DNA from: Gemmatimonadaceae bacterium
GTDB lineage: Bacteria > Gemmatimonadota > Gemmatimonadetes > Gemmatimonadales > Gemmatimonadaceae
Direction of reading: 5' to 3'
NCBI GenBank assembly: GCA_013697785.1
Contig: JACCWE010000162.1
Coordinates: forward strand, 1-47,453
DNA length: 47,453 bases
Under the pieces are notes generated by a model, which searched no databases, was not told the origin of the DNA, and was given only the letters and a program-made list of their open reading frames with translations. Made by a program: the position numbers and the translations under genes. Shown here one piece after another: positions 37,990 to 47,453 of this stretch (its first letter is position 1; each line of letters opens with the position of its first letter).

Positions 37990-39278
37990 CAGGTTGTTCT
38001 CCATTCGAGATGTTGCGGCTCGAGTCGCACGAGATCCTCGTAGCTCTCCCGTCGCGTGACCACCGCAAAGCGACTGCCGTCCACCAGCACCTCGGCCACA
38101 CGCGGGCGTGAGTTGTAGTTGAACGACATGACGTAGCCGTACGCGCCGGTGGTGCGCACGACGATCAGGTCGCCTGCATCGACGTTCTCGACCGCGCGAT
38201 CGAGCGCGAAAAAATCTCCGCTCTCGCACACCGGCCCGACGACGTCGACGATCGAGCGCCCATCGCGCGCGTGCACTGCCTCGATCGCATGATACGCATC
38301 GTAATGCGACGGACGCACCAGGTCGTTCATCCCCGCATCGGTGATGATGTACTCCTTGGCGCCCGCCTTCTTCCGATGCATCACTCGCGCGAGCAGCACG
38401 CCCGCATTGCCCACGATGTGACGCCCCGGCTCGACGATCAGCGAGAGTCCGCTTCGAGCGACCATTGGCAGGAGCGCGCCGGCGAGGGCGTCGAGATCCA
38501 TCGGCTGCTCGTCGTCGTACGACACCGCGAAGCCGCCGCCGATGTCGAGGCAGCGGATCTCCGTCGCGCCGATCGCCTGCATCTGGTCATAGAGGTCGAG
38601 CAGGCGAACGAGCCCATCGCGGTATGGCTCGAGCTGAAAGATCTGCGAGCCTATGTGCATGTCGAGACCGCGGAGCGCGATGTTCGGAAGCGCGAGCGCG
38701 CGGCGGGCGGCGTCCACCGCTTCGTCGAACGGGATGCCGAACTTGTTGCCACGCTCACCGGTGCGTGTGTAGTGATGCGGAGTGTCTACCTTCACCTCCG
38801 GATTCACACGCAGCGCGACCGGCGCGCGAAGTCCCATCTCGCCCGCGACCTCGTTCAGCTGGTCGAGCTCGAAGAGCGACTCCACGTTGAACATCAGGAT
38901 GCCGGCCGACAAGGCTTCCGCGAGCTCGAGCGGCGACTTTCCCACTCCGCTGAAAACGAGTGAGTCTGCGCTGAACCCTGCCTGCTGCGCGCGATACAGC
39001 TCGCCGCCGGAGACGATGTCTACCCCCGCTCCGCGCTCCTGGAGCAGTCGCAGCACGGCGAGATTGGAGTTCGCCTTCATGCTGTAGTGCAGCCGGTGCG
39101 GCACCGGAGCGAGCACCTTGTCGAGCGCATCGTACTGATCGCGAATCGCTCGCGTGCTGTAGACGTACGTCGGCGTTCCGACCGCATCGGCGATCGCTTC
39201 GAGTGACACACCTTCGCACACGAGCTCCCCGCTCTCCGTTCGCGAAAAGCCCGACGGCGTCAGTACGCTTTGGCCCAC
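37989..39278 (-). CDS. lysA: Diaminopimelate decarboxylase
   Basis: LysA makes lysine from meso-diaminopimelate with PLP. The 429-residue fold-III enzyme shows the PLP lysine K68 in [52 protein letters not shown], the catalytic-site [11 protein letters not shown] and the tyrosine in [17 protein letters not shown]. The start is GTG at 39278, inside the end of proS (19-base overlap). The next gene overlaps its stop. Confidence 0.96.
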   Translation of the reverse strand: MGQSVLTPSGFSRTESGELVCEGVSLEAIADAVGTPTYVYSTRAIRDQYDALDKVLAPVPHRLHYSMKANSNLAVLRLLQERGAGVDIVSGGELYRAQQAGFSADSLVFSGVGKSPLELAEALSAGILMFNVESLFELDQLNEVAGEMGLRAPVALRVNPEVKVDTPHHYTRTGERGNKFGIPFDEAVDAARRALALPNIALRGLDMHIGSQIFQLEPYRDGLVRLLDLYDQMQAIGATEIRCLDIGGGFAVSYDDEQPMDLDALAGALLPMVARSGLSLIVEPGRHIVGNAGVLLARVMHRKKAGAKEYIITDAGMNDLVRPSHYDAYHAIEAVHARDGRSIVDVVGPVCESGDFFALDRAVENVDAGDLIVVRTTGAYGYVMSFNYNSRPRVAEVLVDGSRFAVVTRRESYEDLVRLEPQHLEWRTT

Positions 39279-40729
39279 AACGCCTCATCGGTGGAAGGGT
39301 TGCCGCACTTGAGGCAATGCTGCATCGGCTCCGACGAACGGAACTCCTCATCGGGGAGCACGCGAATCGTCGCCTTCGTCTCTTCCTTGATCTGCCGCTC
39401 GCACTCCTCACCGCCACACCAACCCGCGTAGACGAACGCGCCTTCCCCCTCCATGACTTCCTTGAAGCGCGCCCACGTGATCTCGCCGCGCAGGCTGTTC
39501 GCCTCGCGCCGGTCACGCGCCGCCGTCAGCATCTCGTCCTGTATTCTCTGCAGCAGCTGCTCGGCATCCTCGCCCACGGTCTCGAGCGATACCGTCTCCT
39601 TCGCACCCGTGTCGCGGCGCACGAGTACGCACTGGTTGGCGTCGACGTCGCGGGGGCCGAGCTCGAGGCGGAGCGGCACGCCGCGCAGCTCCCATTCGTA
39701 GTACTTCGCGCCCGGCTTCATGTTGTCGCGCGTATCGAGATGCACGCGGAGGCGATTCGGCTCGCGCCGCTCCCACTCGCCGAGCGACGCCTTGAGCTTC
39801 CGCGCTGCTTCGAAGACGCGCGCCTTGTCCTCGTCCGTTCGCCAGATCGGCACGATCACGATCTCGATCGGCGCGAGCAGCGGCGGCACGCGAAGCCCCT
39901 TGTCATCGCCATGCGTCATCACGAGCCCGCCAATGAGGCGCGTCGACACGCCCCAGCTCGTGTTCCACGCGAACGCCTCGTCGCCTGCCTCCGTCTGGAA
40001 CTTGAGCTCGAACACTTTCGAGAAGTTCTGTCCGAGGTTGTGCGATGTGCCGGCCTGCAGCGCCTTGTTGTCCTGCATCATGGCTTCGCAGGAATACGTG
40101 CGCAGCGCGCCCGCGAAACGCTCGGAGTTGGTCTTCTTCCCGGTGATCACGGGCATCGCCATGTACCCTTCCATGAAGTCACGATAGATGCCGACCATCT
40201 TCCGCGTCTCTTCCTCGGCCTCATCGTGCGTTGCGTGCGCCGTGTGTCCCTCCTGCCAGAGGAACTCGAGCGTACGCAGAAAGAGCCTCGTGCGCATCTC
40301 CCATCGAACGACGTTCGCCCACTGGTTGATCAGCAGCGGAAGGTCGCGATAGCTCTGCACCCACTTGGCGAACATCGCGTAGATGATCGTCTCCGAGGTG
40401 GGACGGATGACCAGCGGCTCTTCGAGCTCCTTGCCGCCGCCGTGCGTGACCACCGCCAGCTCCGGCGCAAAGCCCTCGACGTGCTCGGCCTCCTTGCTCA
40501 GGAAGCTCTGCGGAATGAGGAGCGGGAAATACGCGTTTCGATGCCCCGTTTCCTTGAACATGTCGTCGAGCGTGCGCTGCATGCGCTCCCAGATGCCGTA
40601 GCCGTCGGGGCGAATGACCATGCATCCGCGCACCGGCGAGTAGTCGGCGAGCTCGGCGCGCAGCACCACCTCGTTGTACCAGGCGCTGAAGTCTGCCTTG
40701 CGCGTTGTCAGCTTTTTATCGTCAGCCAT
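39260..40729 (-). CDS. proS: Prolyl-tRNA synthetase, archaeal/eukaryotic type
   Basis: This class II enzyme charges tRNA-Pro. At 489 residues, and with no editing insertion between motifs 2 and 3, it is the ProS3 (archaeal/eukaryotic-like) type. Seen are RPTSETIIYAMFAKWVQSYRDLP, NVVRWEMRTRLFLRTLEFLWQEG (first part NVVRWEMRTRLFLRTLEF), TSHNLGQNFSK, MTHGDDKGLRVPP, and a C-terminal zinc-type domain with CGGEEC and CLKCGN. This type is common in a subset of bacteria. It starts 24 bases after hisS. Confidence 0.96.
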   Translation of the reverse strand: MADDKKLTTRKADFSAWYNEVVLRAELADYSPVRGCMVIRPDGYGIWERMQRTLDDMFKETGHRNAYFPLLIPQSFLSKEAEHVEGFAPELAVVTHGGGKELEEPLVIRPTSETIIYAMFAKWVQSYRDLPLLINQWANVVRWEMRTRLFLRTLEFLWQEGHTAHATHDEAEEETRKMVGIYRDFMEGYMAMPVITGKKTNSERFAGALRTYSCEAMMQDNKALQAGTSHNLGQNFSKVFELKFQTEAGDEAFAWNTSWGVSTRLIGGLVMTHGDDKGLRVPPLLAPIEIVIVPIWRTDEDKARVFEAARKLKASLGEWERREPNRLRVHLDTRDNMKPGAKYYEWELRGVPLRLELGPRDVDANQCVLVRRDTGAKETVSLETVGEDAEQLLQRIQDEMLTAARDRREANSLRGEITWARFKEVMEGEGAFVYAGWCGGEECERQIKEETKATIRVLPDEEFRSSEPMQHCLKCGNPSTDEALWAKAY

Positions 40730-40753
40730 TGCATCCGTGTCCAGTGATCGTGC

Positions 40754-42034
40754 TCATGCTCCTGCGATCCATTCGTCGAGCTGCACGCGAAGCTCGACCT
40801 TCTCATCCTTGCGACGCACCATCGCCTCGTTGGCCGACAGCTCGGGAGTCGCGATTACGAGCGTCTGCTTCGCGCCCGCCGCATACGCCGCCTTGAGCTG
40901 GCGCGCGAGCTTCTGGCTGCCGAGCGCGTACTCGACGCTGCGCCCGCGCGCACGAACCTTGGCCGCCACACGCATCGCATCCTCGACCGTTCCCGAGTCG
41001 CCGTACGCCACCCACACATCCACCGCCGGCTCCGAAGCAGGCATCTTCCCGCGCACGCGAAGCAGCTCACCGAGCACGACGTCGCCCATGCCGAAGCCCA
41101 GCGCGGGCAGACTCACGCCGCCGAGCGATTCGAGCAGCGTGTCGTAGCGTCCGCCGCCGCAGATCGCGCGGAGCTCGCCCTTCGCGTCGAACAGCTCGAA
41201 CACGATCCCGGTGTAATAGGCGAGTCCGCGCACGATCGAGAGGTCGACTCGCACCCAGTCGCGCACGCCGAGCGACTCCAGATGATCGAGATAGGAACGC
41301 AGTGTCTCCCACTCGGCCGTTGCCCCTGCCGCATCCACGAGCTGCGAGAACGCGGCTTCATCGGCGGTCGCGCCTGCGAGCTCGAAGAGCTGCGCAGCGG
41401 TCTGCACGCTCAGCCCGGCCGCGGCCAGCCGCTGCTCGAGCACCTCGCGCGGATCACGATCGAGCTTGTCGAGCGCAGCGTACGCCGCCGGCAGCTGCTC
41501 ACTCGTGACGCCGATTCCCGCGAGCAGCGCGTTCAGCAGCCGCCGGTCCGACACGCGCGCGACGACATCTTCGCTCGTGAGCCCGAATACCCGCATGACG
41601 TCGATCGCAGCGGCGAGGAGCTCCGCGTCGGCGCTCACATCGGCCTCGCCGACGATGTCCATGTTCAGCTGAAAGTGCTCGCGAAGGCGTCCGCGCTGCG
41701 CCCGCTCGTAGCGGAAGAGCTGCGGCAGCGAGAACCAGCGCACGGGCTTGCGCATCGCGTTCGCGCGCGCGGCGACCATTCGTGCAAAGGTCGGCGTCAT
41801 CTCGGGGCGGAGTGCGATCTCGCGGCCGCCCTTGTCCGTGAAGTTGTAGAGCTGGTCCACGATTTCCGCGCCGCTCTTCTTCGTGTACAGGTCGAGCGGC
41901 TCGAGCGGCGGCCCATCGTATTCGACGAAGCCATAGCGGCGCGCGACATCGCGCCAACCCCCGAATATGTACGACCGCTCCGCGAGCTCCGTGGGATAGA
42001 AGTCGCGAAAACCTGGTAACGCGCCGGGGGACAT
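40754..42034 (-). CDS. hisS: Histidyl-tRNA synthetase
   Basis: Class II synthetase of 426 residues. Motifs: PGFRDFYPTELAER, REIALRPEMTPTFARMV, RGRLREHFQLNMDIVG, the histidine-site IVRGLAYYTGIVFELF and CGGGRYDTLLE, and a C-terminal anticodon-binding domain. ATG 42034 is preferred over an adjacent TTG at 42037. It sits 9 bases after folC and 24 bases before proS, so the two synthetases are co-transcribed. Confidence 0.97.
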   Translation of the reverse strand: MSPGALPGFRDFYPTELAERSYIFGGWRDVARRYGFVEYDGPPLEPLDLYTKKSGAEIVDQLYNFTDKGGREIALRPEMTPTFARMVAARANAMRKPVRWFSLPQLFRYERAQRGRLREHFQLNMDIVGEADVSADAELLAAAIDVMRVFGLTSEDVVARVSDRRLLNALLAGIGVTSEQLPAAYAALDKLDRDPREVLEQRLAAAGLSVQTAAQLFELAGATADEAAFSQLVDAAGATAEWETLRSYLDHLESLGVRDWVRVDLSIVRGLAYYTGIVFELFDAKGELRAICGGGRYDTLLESLGGVSLPALGFGMGDVVLGELLRVRGKMPASEPAVDVWVAYGDSGTVEDAMRVAAKVRARGRSVEYALGSQKLARQLKAAYAAGAKQTLVIATPELSANEAMVRRKDEKVELRVQLDEWIAGA

Positions 42035-42043
42035 CAAAGGAAT

Positions 42044-43339
42044 CTACGCAACGAGCGGAGACACCTGCAAGCGCGCCATGGCATCGCCCACGGCGTGAAA
42101 GGAGCCCGTGATGAGCGTGGTGCCGAGGCCTTCGCACGCGCCCGCCAGTGCGGCGTCGAAGTCCGACTCCGCCGTCGCCTTCCAGCCATTCGCCAGCGCG
42201 AATTCCAGCGCCTCCTCGGGTGACCACGCGCGGTCCGCCGGCACGCTCGGCGGCGACGCCAGCACGAAGCGATCGACCAGCGGGGCCAGTGTCGTCATCA
42301 TCGCCTGCCAATCCTTGTCGCGGAGCGCCGTCATGAGGCACGTGAGCGGACGGACGGGCTTCACCGCCTCGAGCGTTTCGCAGAGCACCTCGCATCCAGC
42401 CGGATTGTGCGCGACATCAAAGATGATCGACCCCACGCTCTGGAAGCGCCCCGCGATGCGCACCTTGTCGAGCGCACGCTGCGGATCCACCGCCGCGATG
42501 GCGTATGGCGAGCCCGCGCTCTCGATCATCGACAGCGCCGTCGCCGCATTCATCGCCTGGTGCCGCCCGATGAGCGGCGTTCGCAGCGTTCGCGCGCTCT
42601 CGACCGTCGTGAGCGTGAAGCTCGTCCCCTGCAACGAGACGGAGATCCCCGAGACCTTCCACTCATCGGCAACAGGACGCACCGGCGATGCACCTGCCTC
42701 GTGCGCGAGCTCCACCAGAAATGCCCGCAGCTTCGCGTCGCCCTCTCCGATCACCGCCGGCACGCCACGCTTGAAGATACCGGCCTTCTCGCGCGCGATC
42801 AGCTCGACCGTGTCGCCGAGATATTGCACGTGATCGATGCCGATCGACGACACGCCAGCCGATACCGGGGTAATGACGTTCGTGCTGTCGAGGCGGCCGC
42901 CGAGCCCGACCTCGATCACCGCGACGTCGACCTTCTCGCGGACGAAGTGATCGAATGCCATTCCCGTCGTCGCTTCGAAGAACGTCGCACCGAGCCGCTC
43001 GACCTCCGGCGTCCATCGCTCGATGAAGGCGACGACATCCGCTTCGCTGATCGGCACACCGTTGACGGCGATGCGCTCGCGAAAGTCGATCAGATGCGGC
43101 GACGTGTATTTCCCGACGCGAAGTCCCTGCCCGCGCAGCAGCGCCTCGAGCGTGCTGATGACGCTTCCCTTGCCGTTGGTTCCGGCAACGTGAAAGGCGG
43201 GGACGCGCGTGTGCGGATCACCGAGCAGCGAGAGAAGCTCGCTCGTGCGCTCGAGCCCCATCTTCCATCCGCCCGTGACTCGCGCGAAGAGATAGTCAAG
43301 CGCGGCAGCGTAGCGGGACGTTTCGGACGACTCGTTCAT
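42044..43339 (-). CDS. folC: Dihydrofolate/folylpolyglutamate synthase
   Basis: FolC adds glutamate to dihydropteroate and folates with ATP. The 431-residue Mur-ligase-fold protein has the P-loop VAGTNGKGSVIS, YTSPHLIDFRERI, IEVGLGGRLDSTNV with the metal-binding Glu, IGIDHVQYLGDT, GRHQAMNAATAL and DVAHNPAGCE. The ATG at 43339 is chosen; an in-frame TTG at 43348 precedes it. accD stops 63 bases upstream; this accD-folC order is common in bacteria. Confidence 0.96.
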   Translation of the reverse strand: MNESSETSRYAAALDYLFARVTGGWKMGLERTSELLSLLGDPHTRVPAFHVAGTNGKGSVISTLEALLRGQGLRVGKYTSPHLIDFRERIAVNGVPISEADVVAFIERWTPEVERLGATFFEATTGMAFDHFVREKVDVAVIEVGLGGRLDSTNVITPVSAGVSSIGIDHVQYLGDTVELIAREKAGIFKRGVPAVIGEGDAKLRAFLVELAHEAGASPVRPVADEWKVSGISVSLQGTSFTLTTVESARTLRTPLIGRHQAMNAATALSMIESAGSPYAIAAVDPQRALDKVRIAGRFQSVGSIIFDVAHNPAGCEVLCETLEAVKPVRPLTCLMTALRDKDWQAMMTTLAPLVDRFVLASPPSVPADRAWSPEEALEFALANGWKATAESDFDAALAGACEGLGTTLITGSFHAVGDAMARLQVSPLVA

Positions 43340-43402
43340 CTGCGCCAAACTAGCACCTTCGGGCGACGCGGACCGGGGTCCGCATCGCAGCGCTCGCGAC
43401 TG

Positions 43403-44266
43403 TCAGGGGGTCACCCAGCTCGTCGCCGCCGGCTGCCCGCTCATGTGACGCAGGAGCCCGCCGACCGAGCTCTTGAGATCGCGGCGGTGCGAGACGACGT
43501 CGAGCATCCCGTGATCGAGCAGAAACTCCGCGGTCTGGAAGCCCTCGGGGAGATCCTGCCCGATCGTCTGCTTGATCACACGCGGACCGGCAAAGCCGAT
43601 CACCGCCCCCGGCTCGGCCACGATCGCGTCTCCGAGCATCGCGAAGCTCGCGCTGACGCCGCCCGTCGTCGGATTCGTGAGGATCGAGACGTAGGGGATG
43701 CGGCGCTCCGCGAGTTGCGCGAGCAGTGCCGACGTCTTGGCCATCTGCATGAGGGAGAGAACGCCCTCCTGCATGCGTGCGCCGCCGGATGCCGAGATGA
43801 GGACGAGAGGATATTTGCGCTCCAGGGAGCGCTGGCCAAGCCGCGCGATCTTCGCGCCGACGACAGAGCCCATGGAACCGCCCATGAAGGCAAAGTCCAT
43901 CACCCCGAGATTGATCGGCATCCCGCCGAGATTCCCGGAGACGGACATGATCGCGTCGTAGTCGCCGGCGTTCGCGAGCGCCTTCTTCAGGCGCGCCGGA
44001 TACTCAGGGAACGACAGCGGATCGACCGAGCGGATGTCTACGTCGAGCTCATCGTAGCTGTTGTCGTCGAGCAACAGATTTACGTAATCCACCGCACGAA
44101 TGCGACGATGAAAGTCGCAATTCGGGCAGACGTTCAGATTACGGATGAACTTCTCTCTCAGATCCGTGTGCCCGCACGCCTCGCACTTCTCCCAGGCATC
44201 GGGCGGTATCTCCAATTTTTCGCGTCGCGGCTGCCGGGGCTTCCGCTCTTTACGAAACCATGCCAT
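43403..44266 (-). CDS. accD: Acetyl-CoA carboxylase carboxyltransferase subunit beta
   Basis: AccD, together with AccA, transfers carboxyl from biotin to acetyl-CoA to start fatty acid synthesis. The 287-residue protein carries a four-Cys zinc ribbon (C28, C31, C47, C50; CEACG and CPNCD), then the crotonase-like core with FMGGSMGSVVGAKIARLG, LISASGGARMQEGVLSLMQM, LTNPTTGGVSASFAMLGD and GFAGPRVIKQTIG. It is full length. accA is not in the window. It follows rodA after 69 bases. Confidence 0.98.
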   Translation of the reverse strand: MAWFRKERKPRQPRREKLEIPPDAWEKCEACGHTDLREKFIRNLNVCPNCDFHRRIRAVDYVNLLLDDNSYDELDVDIRSVDPLSFPEYPARLKKALANAGDYDAIMSVSGNLGGMPINLGVMDFAFMGGSMGSVVGAKIARLGQRSLERKYPLVLISASGGARMQEGVLSLMQMAKTSALLAQLAERRIPYVSILTNPTTGGVSASFAMLGDAIVAEPGAVIGFAGPRVIKQTIGQDLPEGFQTAEFLLDHGMLDVVSHRRDLKSSVGGLLRHMSGQPAATSWVTP

Positions 44267-44335
44267 GGGGGAAATCTGGCCGATTGGTCAGCTCCGGGCA
44301 AGCCGAGCAATAGCGCGTAAGTCGTGCCGGGGGAA

Positions 44336-45583
44336 TCAGATCGCGAGCTCTCCGACCCGGCCGCCGCGCCCTTCGCTGGAGATCCGCATCATGACGCCGA
44401 TCGACAGCCAGCACGCCAGCATGAACGATCCGCCGTAGCTGAAAAACGGAAGCGGGATTCCGGTAATCGGCATGAGATTGAGCGTCATGCCGACGTTCAC
44501 CGACACGTGCACGAGCCAGCTCGCCGCCAGCCCGAACGCGACGAGGCTCCCGAACGAATCGTTCGCGTTCGACGCGGTGCGCACCGCGCGCAAAACGAGG
44601 AAGAGAAAGAGCGAGAGCGCGACGGTGACGCCGAGCAGCCCGAGCTCCTCGCCGACGACGGCGAAGATGAAGTCGGTGTGCTGCTCGGGGAGGAAGGCGA
44701 GTCGCTTCTGTGTGCCGCCCAGGAAGCCCTTCCCGAACCAACCGCCGGAGCCGATCGCGACCTGCGACTGGATGACGTGCCATCCGGAGTTGCGCGGATC
44801 GATCGATGGATCGAGAAAAACCTGAAGCCGGTGCCGCTGGTATGGCGCGAGGCGCTCCCAGAGAATCGGCGCGAGCACGCCCATGAAGACGTTCGCGAGC
44901 ATCAGCGTCACGCCTTCCCACATGTACGGGCGATACCAGAGCACGAGCGCCAGCAGCGCGAGGAACCACGCGCCCCAGAGGCTCGTGTTGAACGCGAGCA
45001 CGAGGCTCACCGCCGGCGACGCGATGAGTACCAGGAGTGGCAGCGGCACGCCCGACCAGAAGAGCATCGCGAAGAAAATGCCGATGAATACCATGCCGCT
45101 GCCCAAGTCGGGCTGCAGCATGATGAGGAGCCACGGAATGCCGACGACGACCGATGGCTTCCAGAGCTCGAGCAGCGATCGTGGCGCCTCGCGACGCGCG
45201 CCGAGCTCGCGCGCGAGCATCAGGATCACAGCGACCTTCGCGAGCTCCGCCGGCTGTCCCAGTCGATGTCCCGCGATCACGAGCCAGCTCTTCGAGCTCG
45301 CCGCGTCGCCTGCGCCGCCGCCGAATTTGAGCAGGCCGAGGAGCAGCAGGCAGGTGACGACGTAGACTGGAAGCGCCGCCCACTCGAAGAAGCGCACCGA
45401 CGCGCGGCTCACGGCATAGGCGAGACCGATCGAGAGGATCACCCAGCGGATCTGCGCGGCCCACGCGTGCGTGGCGACCGTCGGGATATCGGTCTGCCCC
45501 GCGGAATACACCATCGCGACGCCGTACCCGGAGAGGAGCAGCGCCACGAGGATGAGCGGATAGTCGGCGACGACGCGGCGCAT
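44336..45583 (-). CDS. rodA: Rod-shape peptidoglycan glycosyltransferase RodA
   Basis: RodA is the SEDS-family glycosyltransferase that polymerises lipid II during cell elongation with PBP2. The 415-residue protein has about 10 membrane segments and SEDS features: QPAELAKVAVILMLAREL, LLIMLQPDLGSGMVFI, QVAIGSGGWFGKGFLGGTQ, FLPEQHTDFIFAVVGEELG and GIPLPFFSYGGSFMLACW. The Asp of QPDLG corresponds to a conserved residue. The ATG overlaps the mrdA stop (ATGA), as expected for an enzyme pair that forms one complex. Confidence 0.97.
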   Translation of the reverse strand: MRRVVADYPLILVALLLSGYGVAMVYSAGQTDIPTVATHAWAAQIRWVILSIGLAYAVSRASVRFFEWAALPVYVVTCLLLLGLLKFGGGAGDAASSKSWLVIAGHRLGQPAELAKVAVILMLARELGARREAPRSLLELWKPSVVVGIPWLLIMLQPDLGSGMVFIGIFFAMLFWSGVPLPLLVLIASPAVSLVLAFNTSLWGAWFLALLALVLWYRPYMWEGVTLMLANVFMGVLAPILWERLAPYQRHRLQVFLDPSIDPRNSGWHVIQSQVAIGSGGWFGKGFLGGTQKRLAFLPEQHTDFIFAVVGEELGLLGVTVALSLFLFLVLRAVRTASNANDSFGSLVAFGLAASWLVHVSVNVGMTLNLMPITGIPLPFFSYGGSFMLACWLSIGVMMRISSEGRGGRVGELAI

Positions 45584-47358
45584 CAGCCGTCCGTGTTGAT
45601 GAGAGTAGTCGGCTCCACGTGCAAATACGATTGAATGATCTTGGAGGCAATTCGCGCGGCGCGCGCCCCGTGACCGCCGAACTCCAGCATGACGGCGACG
45701 ACGATCTTCGGGTCGCCCGCCGGCGCGTAGCCGACGAACCACGCGTGGTTGTGAATCGGATCCGTGCTGTTCTGCGCGGTGCCGGTCTTGCCCGCGAGGA
45801 CGACGCCCTGAATGCGCGCACTCCCTGCCGTTCCATTCGAGATCACGCCGGCCAGCGCGGCCCGGAGGCCGTTGAGCTGCTCGGGGGAAAGCTGCAGGAT
45901 TTGGGTGCGCTCGGGCTTGTCGCGAACGAGTTCCGGTCTCGCCGCGCTGCCATCGGTCGCGAGCGCCGTGTAGAAGCGCGCCATGTTGACGATGGTCTGC
46001 GCGTTCTCACCCTGGCCGATGGAAAGATTCAGGATGACTGCCTGACTCCAGCCGTTCTTGCCGTACTTCTGGTTGTAGTAGCTCGCGGCAGGATTGTAAG
46101 GAAAGCTGGGCCGAGTCTCATCGGGCAAATCGATCGCCGACTTCTCTCGCGCGCCAAGCTTGATGCCGCCGGCTACGAGCTCCGAAAGTCCCACCTTGAG
46201 ACCGAGCTGATAGAAGTACACATCGCACGATTTCTCGATCGCCTCCGCGAGCGTCAGGCTTCCGTGTCCCTTGGGCTCCCAGCACTTGAAATAACGATTG
46301 CCGAACTGATAGCCGCCCGTGCACGCGACCGGCATGCGATCGTCGAGCTTGATGAGCCCGCGCTGCAGCGCGATCGTCGCCGTCGCCAGCTTCCACGTCG
46401 AGCCGGGTGGATAGCGAGCCGACGTCACCTTGTTGAACAGCGGCTTGCGTGGATCCGCGAGCAGCGCCTTGTAGATCTCGGGTGGGATTCCTCCAACGAA
46501 GGAATTCGGATTGTAGCTCGGTGCGGAGTACATGGCGAGGACGCCGCCCGTCTTCGGATCGATCGCGATCGCGCCGCCCTGCAGCGAGTCGCTGAAGATC
46601 GTCGCCATGAAGCGCTGAAGCGGCATGTCGATGTTCGTGTACAACGGCGCGGCCGGCTGCGCGGCGACCTCTTCGCGCGCACCGGCCTCGCGCACCACAC
46701 GTCCGAGCGCGTCGACCTCGACGTAGCGGACCCCCTCGCGACCGCGGAGGCGCGTCTCGTACTGCTTCTCCAGACCGTTCTTTCCAACCGACTGCCCCGT
46801 CTTGTACCCGAGGTAGCGCGGATTCGTGAGCTCCGTTTCGGTGACTTCGCCGACGTAGCCGACGAAGGTCGAAACGGCGGCGCCGTCGGGGTAGTAGCGC
46901 TTGGGCGCGGACTGGATGATCAGCCCCGGGAAATCGATACGGCGCTCCTCGAGCACCGACACGATGTCGAACGAGGCGTCGGCGAGCACCGCCACCGGGC
47001 GATTGCGTGCGCGCGAGAAGCGGCGCACCGAGAGATCGATCTGCTCGGGAGAGATCTGGATGATGGCCGAGAGTCGCGTGAGCGCCGCGCGCAGGGAATC
47101 CGCGCTCGCCGAGAGAATCGACACCGCGTACCCCGGCACGTTCTCGGCAATGACCTGGTTGTTCCGATCGTAGATGATCCCGCGCGGCGCGGGGAGCGGC
47201 ACCTCGCGCAGGCGGTTGGTCTCCGACTGCTGCGAGTACTTGGTGTAGTTGACGACCTGCGTCTTGAAGAATGCGGAGAGCAACAGCGCAAAGATCCCCA
47301 CGAGCGCCCACGAGGCGACGCGAGCACGGCGCGCGATCTCGTTGGGGTGGAAGCTCAC
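45583..47358 (-). CDS. mrdA: Penicillin-binding protein 2 (elongation transpeptidase)
   Basis: PBP2 cross-links peptidoglycan along the cell side wall with RodA. The 591-residue protein has one N-terminal membrane anchor (about 14-31), a pedestal domain (RGIIYDRNNQVIAENVPGY), and a transpeptidase domain with the nucleophile S320 in PPGSTWK (SxxK with K323), SCD at 377-379 in the place of SxN, and K524-T-G in AGKTGTAQ. All catalytic motifs are present. The start is GTG, overlapping the mreD stop; it is the usual mreBCD-mrdA-rodA order. Confidence 0.97.
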   Translation of the reverse strand: MSFHPNEIARRARVASWALVGIFALLLSAFFKTQVVNYTKYSQQSETNRLREVPLPAPRGIIYDRNNQVIAENVPGYAVSILSASADSLRAALTRLSAIIQISPEQIDLSVRRFSRARNRPVAVLADASFDIVSVLEERRIDFPGLIIQSAPKRYYPDGAAVSTFVGYVGEVTETELTNPRYLGYKTGQSVGKNGLEKQYETRLRGREGVRYVEVDALGRVVREAGAREEVAAQPAAPLYTNIDMPLQRFMATIFSDSLQGGAIAIDPKTGGVLAMYSAPSYNPNSFVGGIPPEIYKALLADPRKPLFNKVTSARYPPGSTWKLATATIALQRGLIKLDDRMPVACTGGYQFGNRYFKCWEPKGHGSLTLAEAIEKSCDVYFYQLGLKVGLSELVAGGIKLGAREKSAIDLPDETRPSFPYNPAASYYNQKYGKNGWSQAVILNLSIGQGENAQTIVNMARFYTALATDGSAARPELVRDKPERTQILQLSPEQLNGLRAALAGVISNGTAGSARIQGVVLAGKTGTAQNSTDPIHNHAWFVGYAPAGDPKIVVAVMLEFGGHGARAARIASKIIQSYLHVEPTTLINTDG

Positions 47359-47453
47359 GTCGTCGACGCGCGCAGCACGGGGCGCAGAATCAGGAGCATC
47401 ACGAGTCCGAACAGCGCCGTGACGGCGGCGGTGAGCGGCGACCAGACGAAGAG
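47355..47453 (-). CDS. mreD: Rod shape-determining protein MreD, C-terminal end (cut by window edge)
   Basis: Only the last 32 residues are present: a hydrophobic segment (LTAAVTALFGLVMLLILRPV) followed by a short basic end and TGA at 47357-47355, which overlaps the GTG of mrdA. Identity rests on position before mrdA-rodA and on being a terminal membrane helix; the fragment is too short for motif proof. Confidence 0.7.
   Translation of the reverse strand, partial: LFVWSPLTAAVTALFGLVMLLILRPVLRASTT

Noticed and set aside
39203-40747. Open frame of 514 residues on the plus strand opposite proS
   Set aside because: Shadow of proS; no recognisable motif and atypical residue use.
44250-45836. Open frame of 528 residues on the minus strand overlapping rodA and accD ends
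   Set aside because: Arg/Ala/Pro-rich out-of-frame translation of rodA; rodA itself has all SEDS motifs in the other frame.

Overview
The window reads as a stretch of chromosome from a high-GC Gram-negative bacterium, most likely of the Gemmatimonadota. This is inferred from overall composition, dense operons with GTG/TTG starts, few Shine-Dalgarno sequences, an archaeal/eukaryotic-type prolyl-tRNA synthetase, outer-membrane-style lipoproteins and the gene mix. No database search was possible, so the assignment is an inference. Coding density is very high. The only gap over 300 bases between protein genes (27326-27879) holds a tmRNA gene.

Layout. (a) 1-690: the end of an RqcH/NFACT-type gene. 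(b) 719-7378, minus strand: an overlapping chain trpC-trpF-trpB-HEAT-HD-GYP-trpA. Two signalling-type genes sit between trpB and trpA. (c) 7420-8028: lexA, divergent from trpC, with a candidate promoter and palindromic operator. (d) 8044-10378, minus: a GAF-domain gene overlapping trpD. (e) 10508-22706, plus: a 12-gene chain truA - transaldolase-like - HtrA-like protease - purB - purC - psd - pssA - purS - purQ - BamE-like secreted protein - purL - purF, nearly all joined by 1-4 base stop/start overlaps. It is followed by ppdK. (f) 25590-27325, minus: a metallophosphoesterase/nucleotidyltransferase gene pair. (g) 27444-27802, minus: tmRNA (ssrA). (h) 27880-31577, minus: dusB-larB-GGDEF. (i) 31713-34878, plus: a PTS EIIA-like gene, an MFS transporter and an APC-family transporter, closed by a bidirectional terminator. 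(j) 34944-47453, minus: mreD(end)-mrdA-rodA-accD-folC-hisS-proS-lysA-phosphodiesterase-guaA and two related small lipoproteins.

Functionally, the window covers five of the tryptophan-branch enzymes (TrpA, B, C, D, F), most of de novo purine synthesis (PurB, C, F, L, Q, S) plus GuaA, phosphatidylethanolamine synthesis (PssA, Psd), cell elongation (MreD, PBP2, RodA), fatty acid and folate synthesis, two aminoacyl-tRNA synthetases and ribosome rescue (tmRNA, RqcH-like).

Most unusual points: a HEAT-repeat protein and an HD-GYP protein that share an N-terminal domain and split trpB from trpA; a transaldolase/fructose-6-phosphate aldolase homologue with Glu in place of the Schiff-base lysine (position 85) and Asp in place of the conserved Asn 28; several operons whose -10-like TAGNNT element lies 6-7 bases before the start codon, suggesting leaderless mRNAs; and a palindrome upstream of lexA that could be its own operator.
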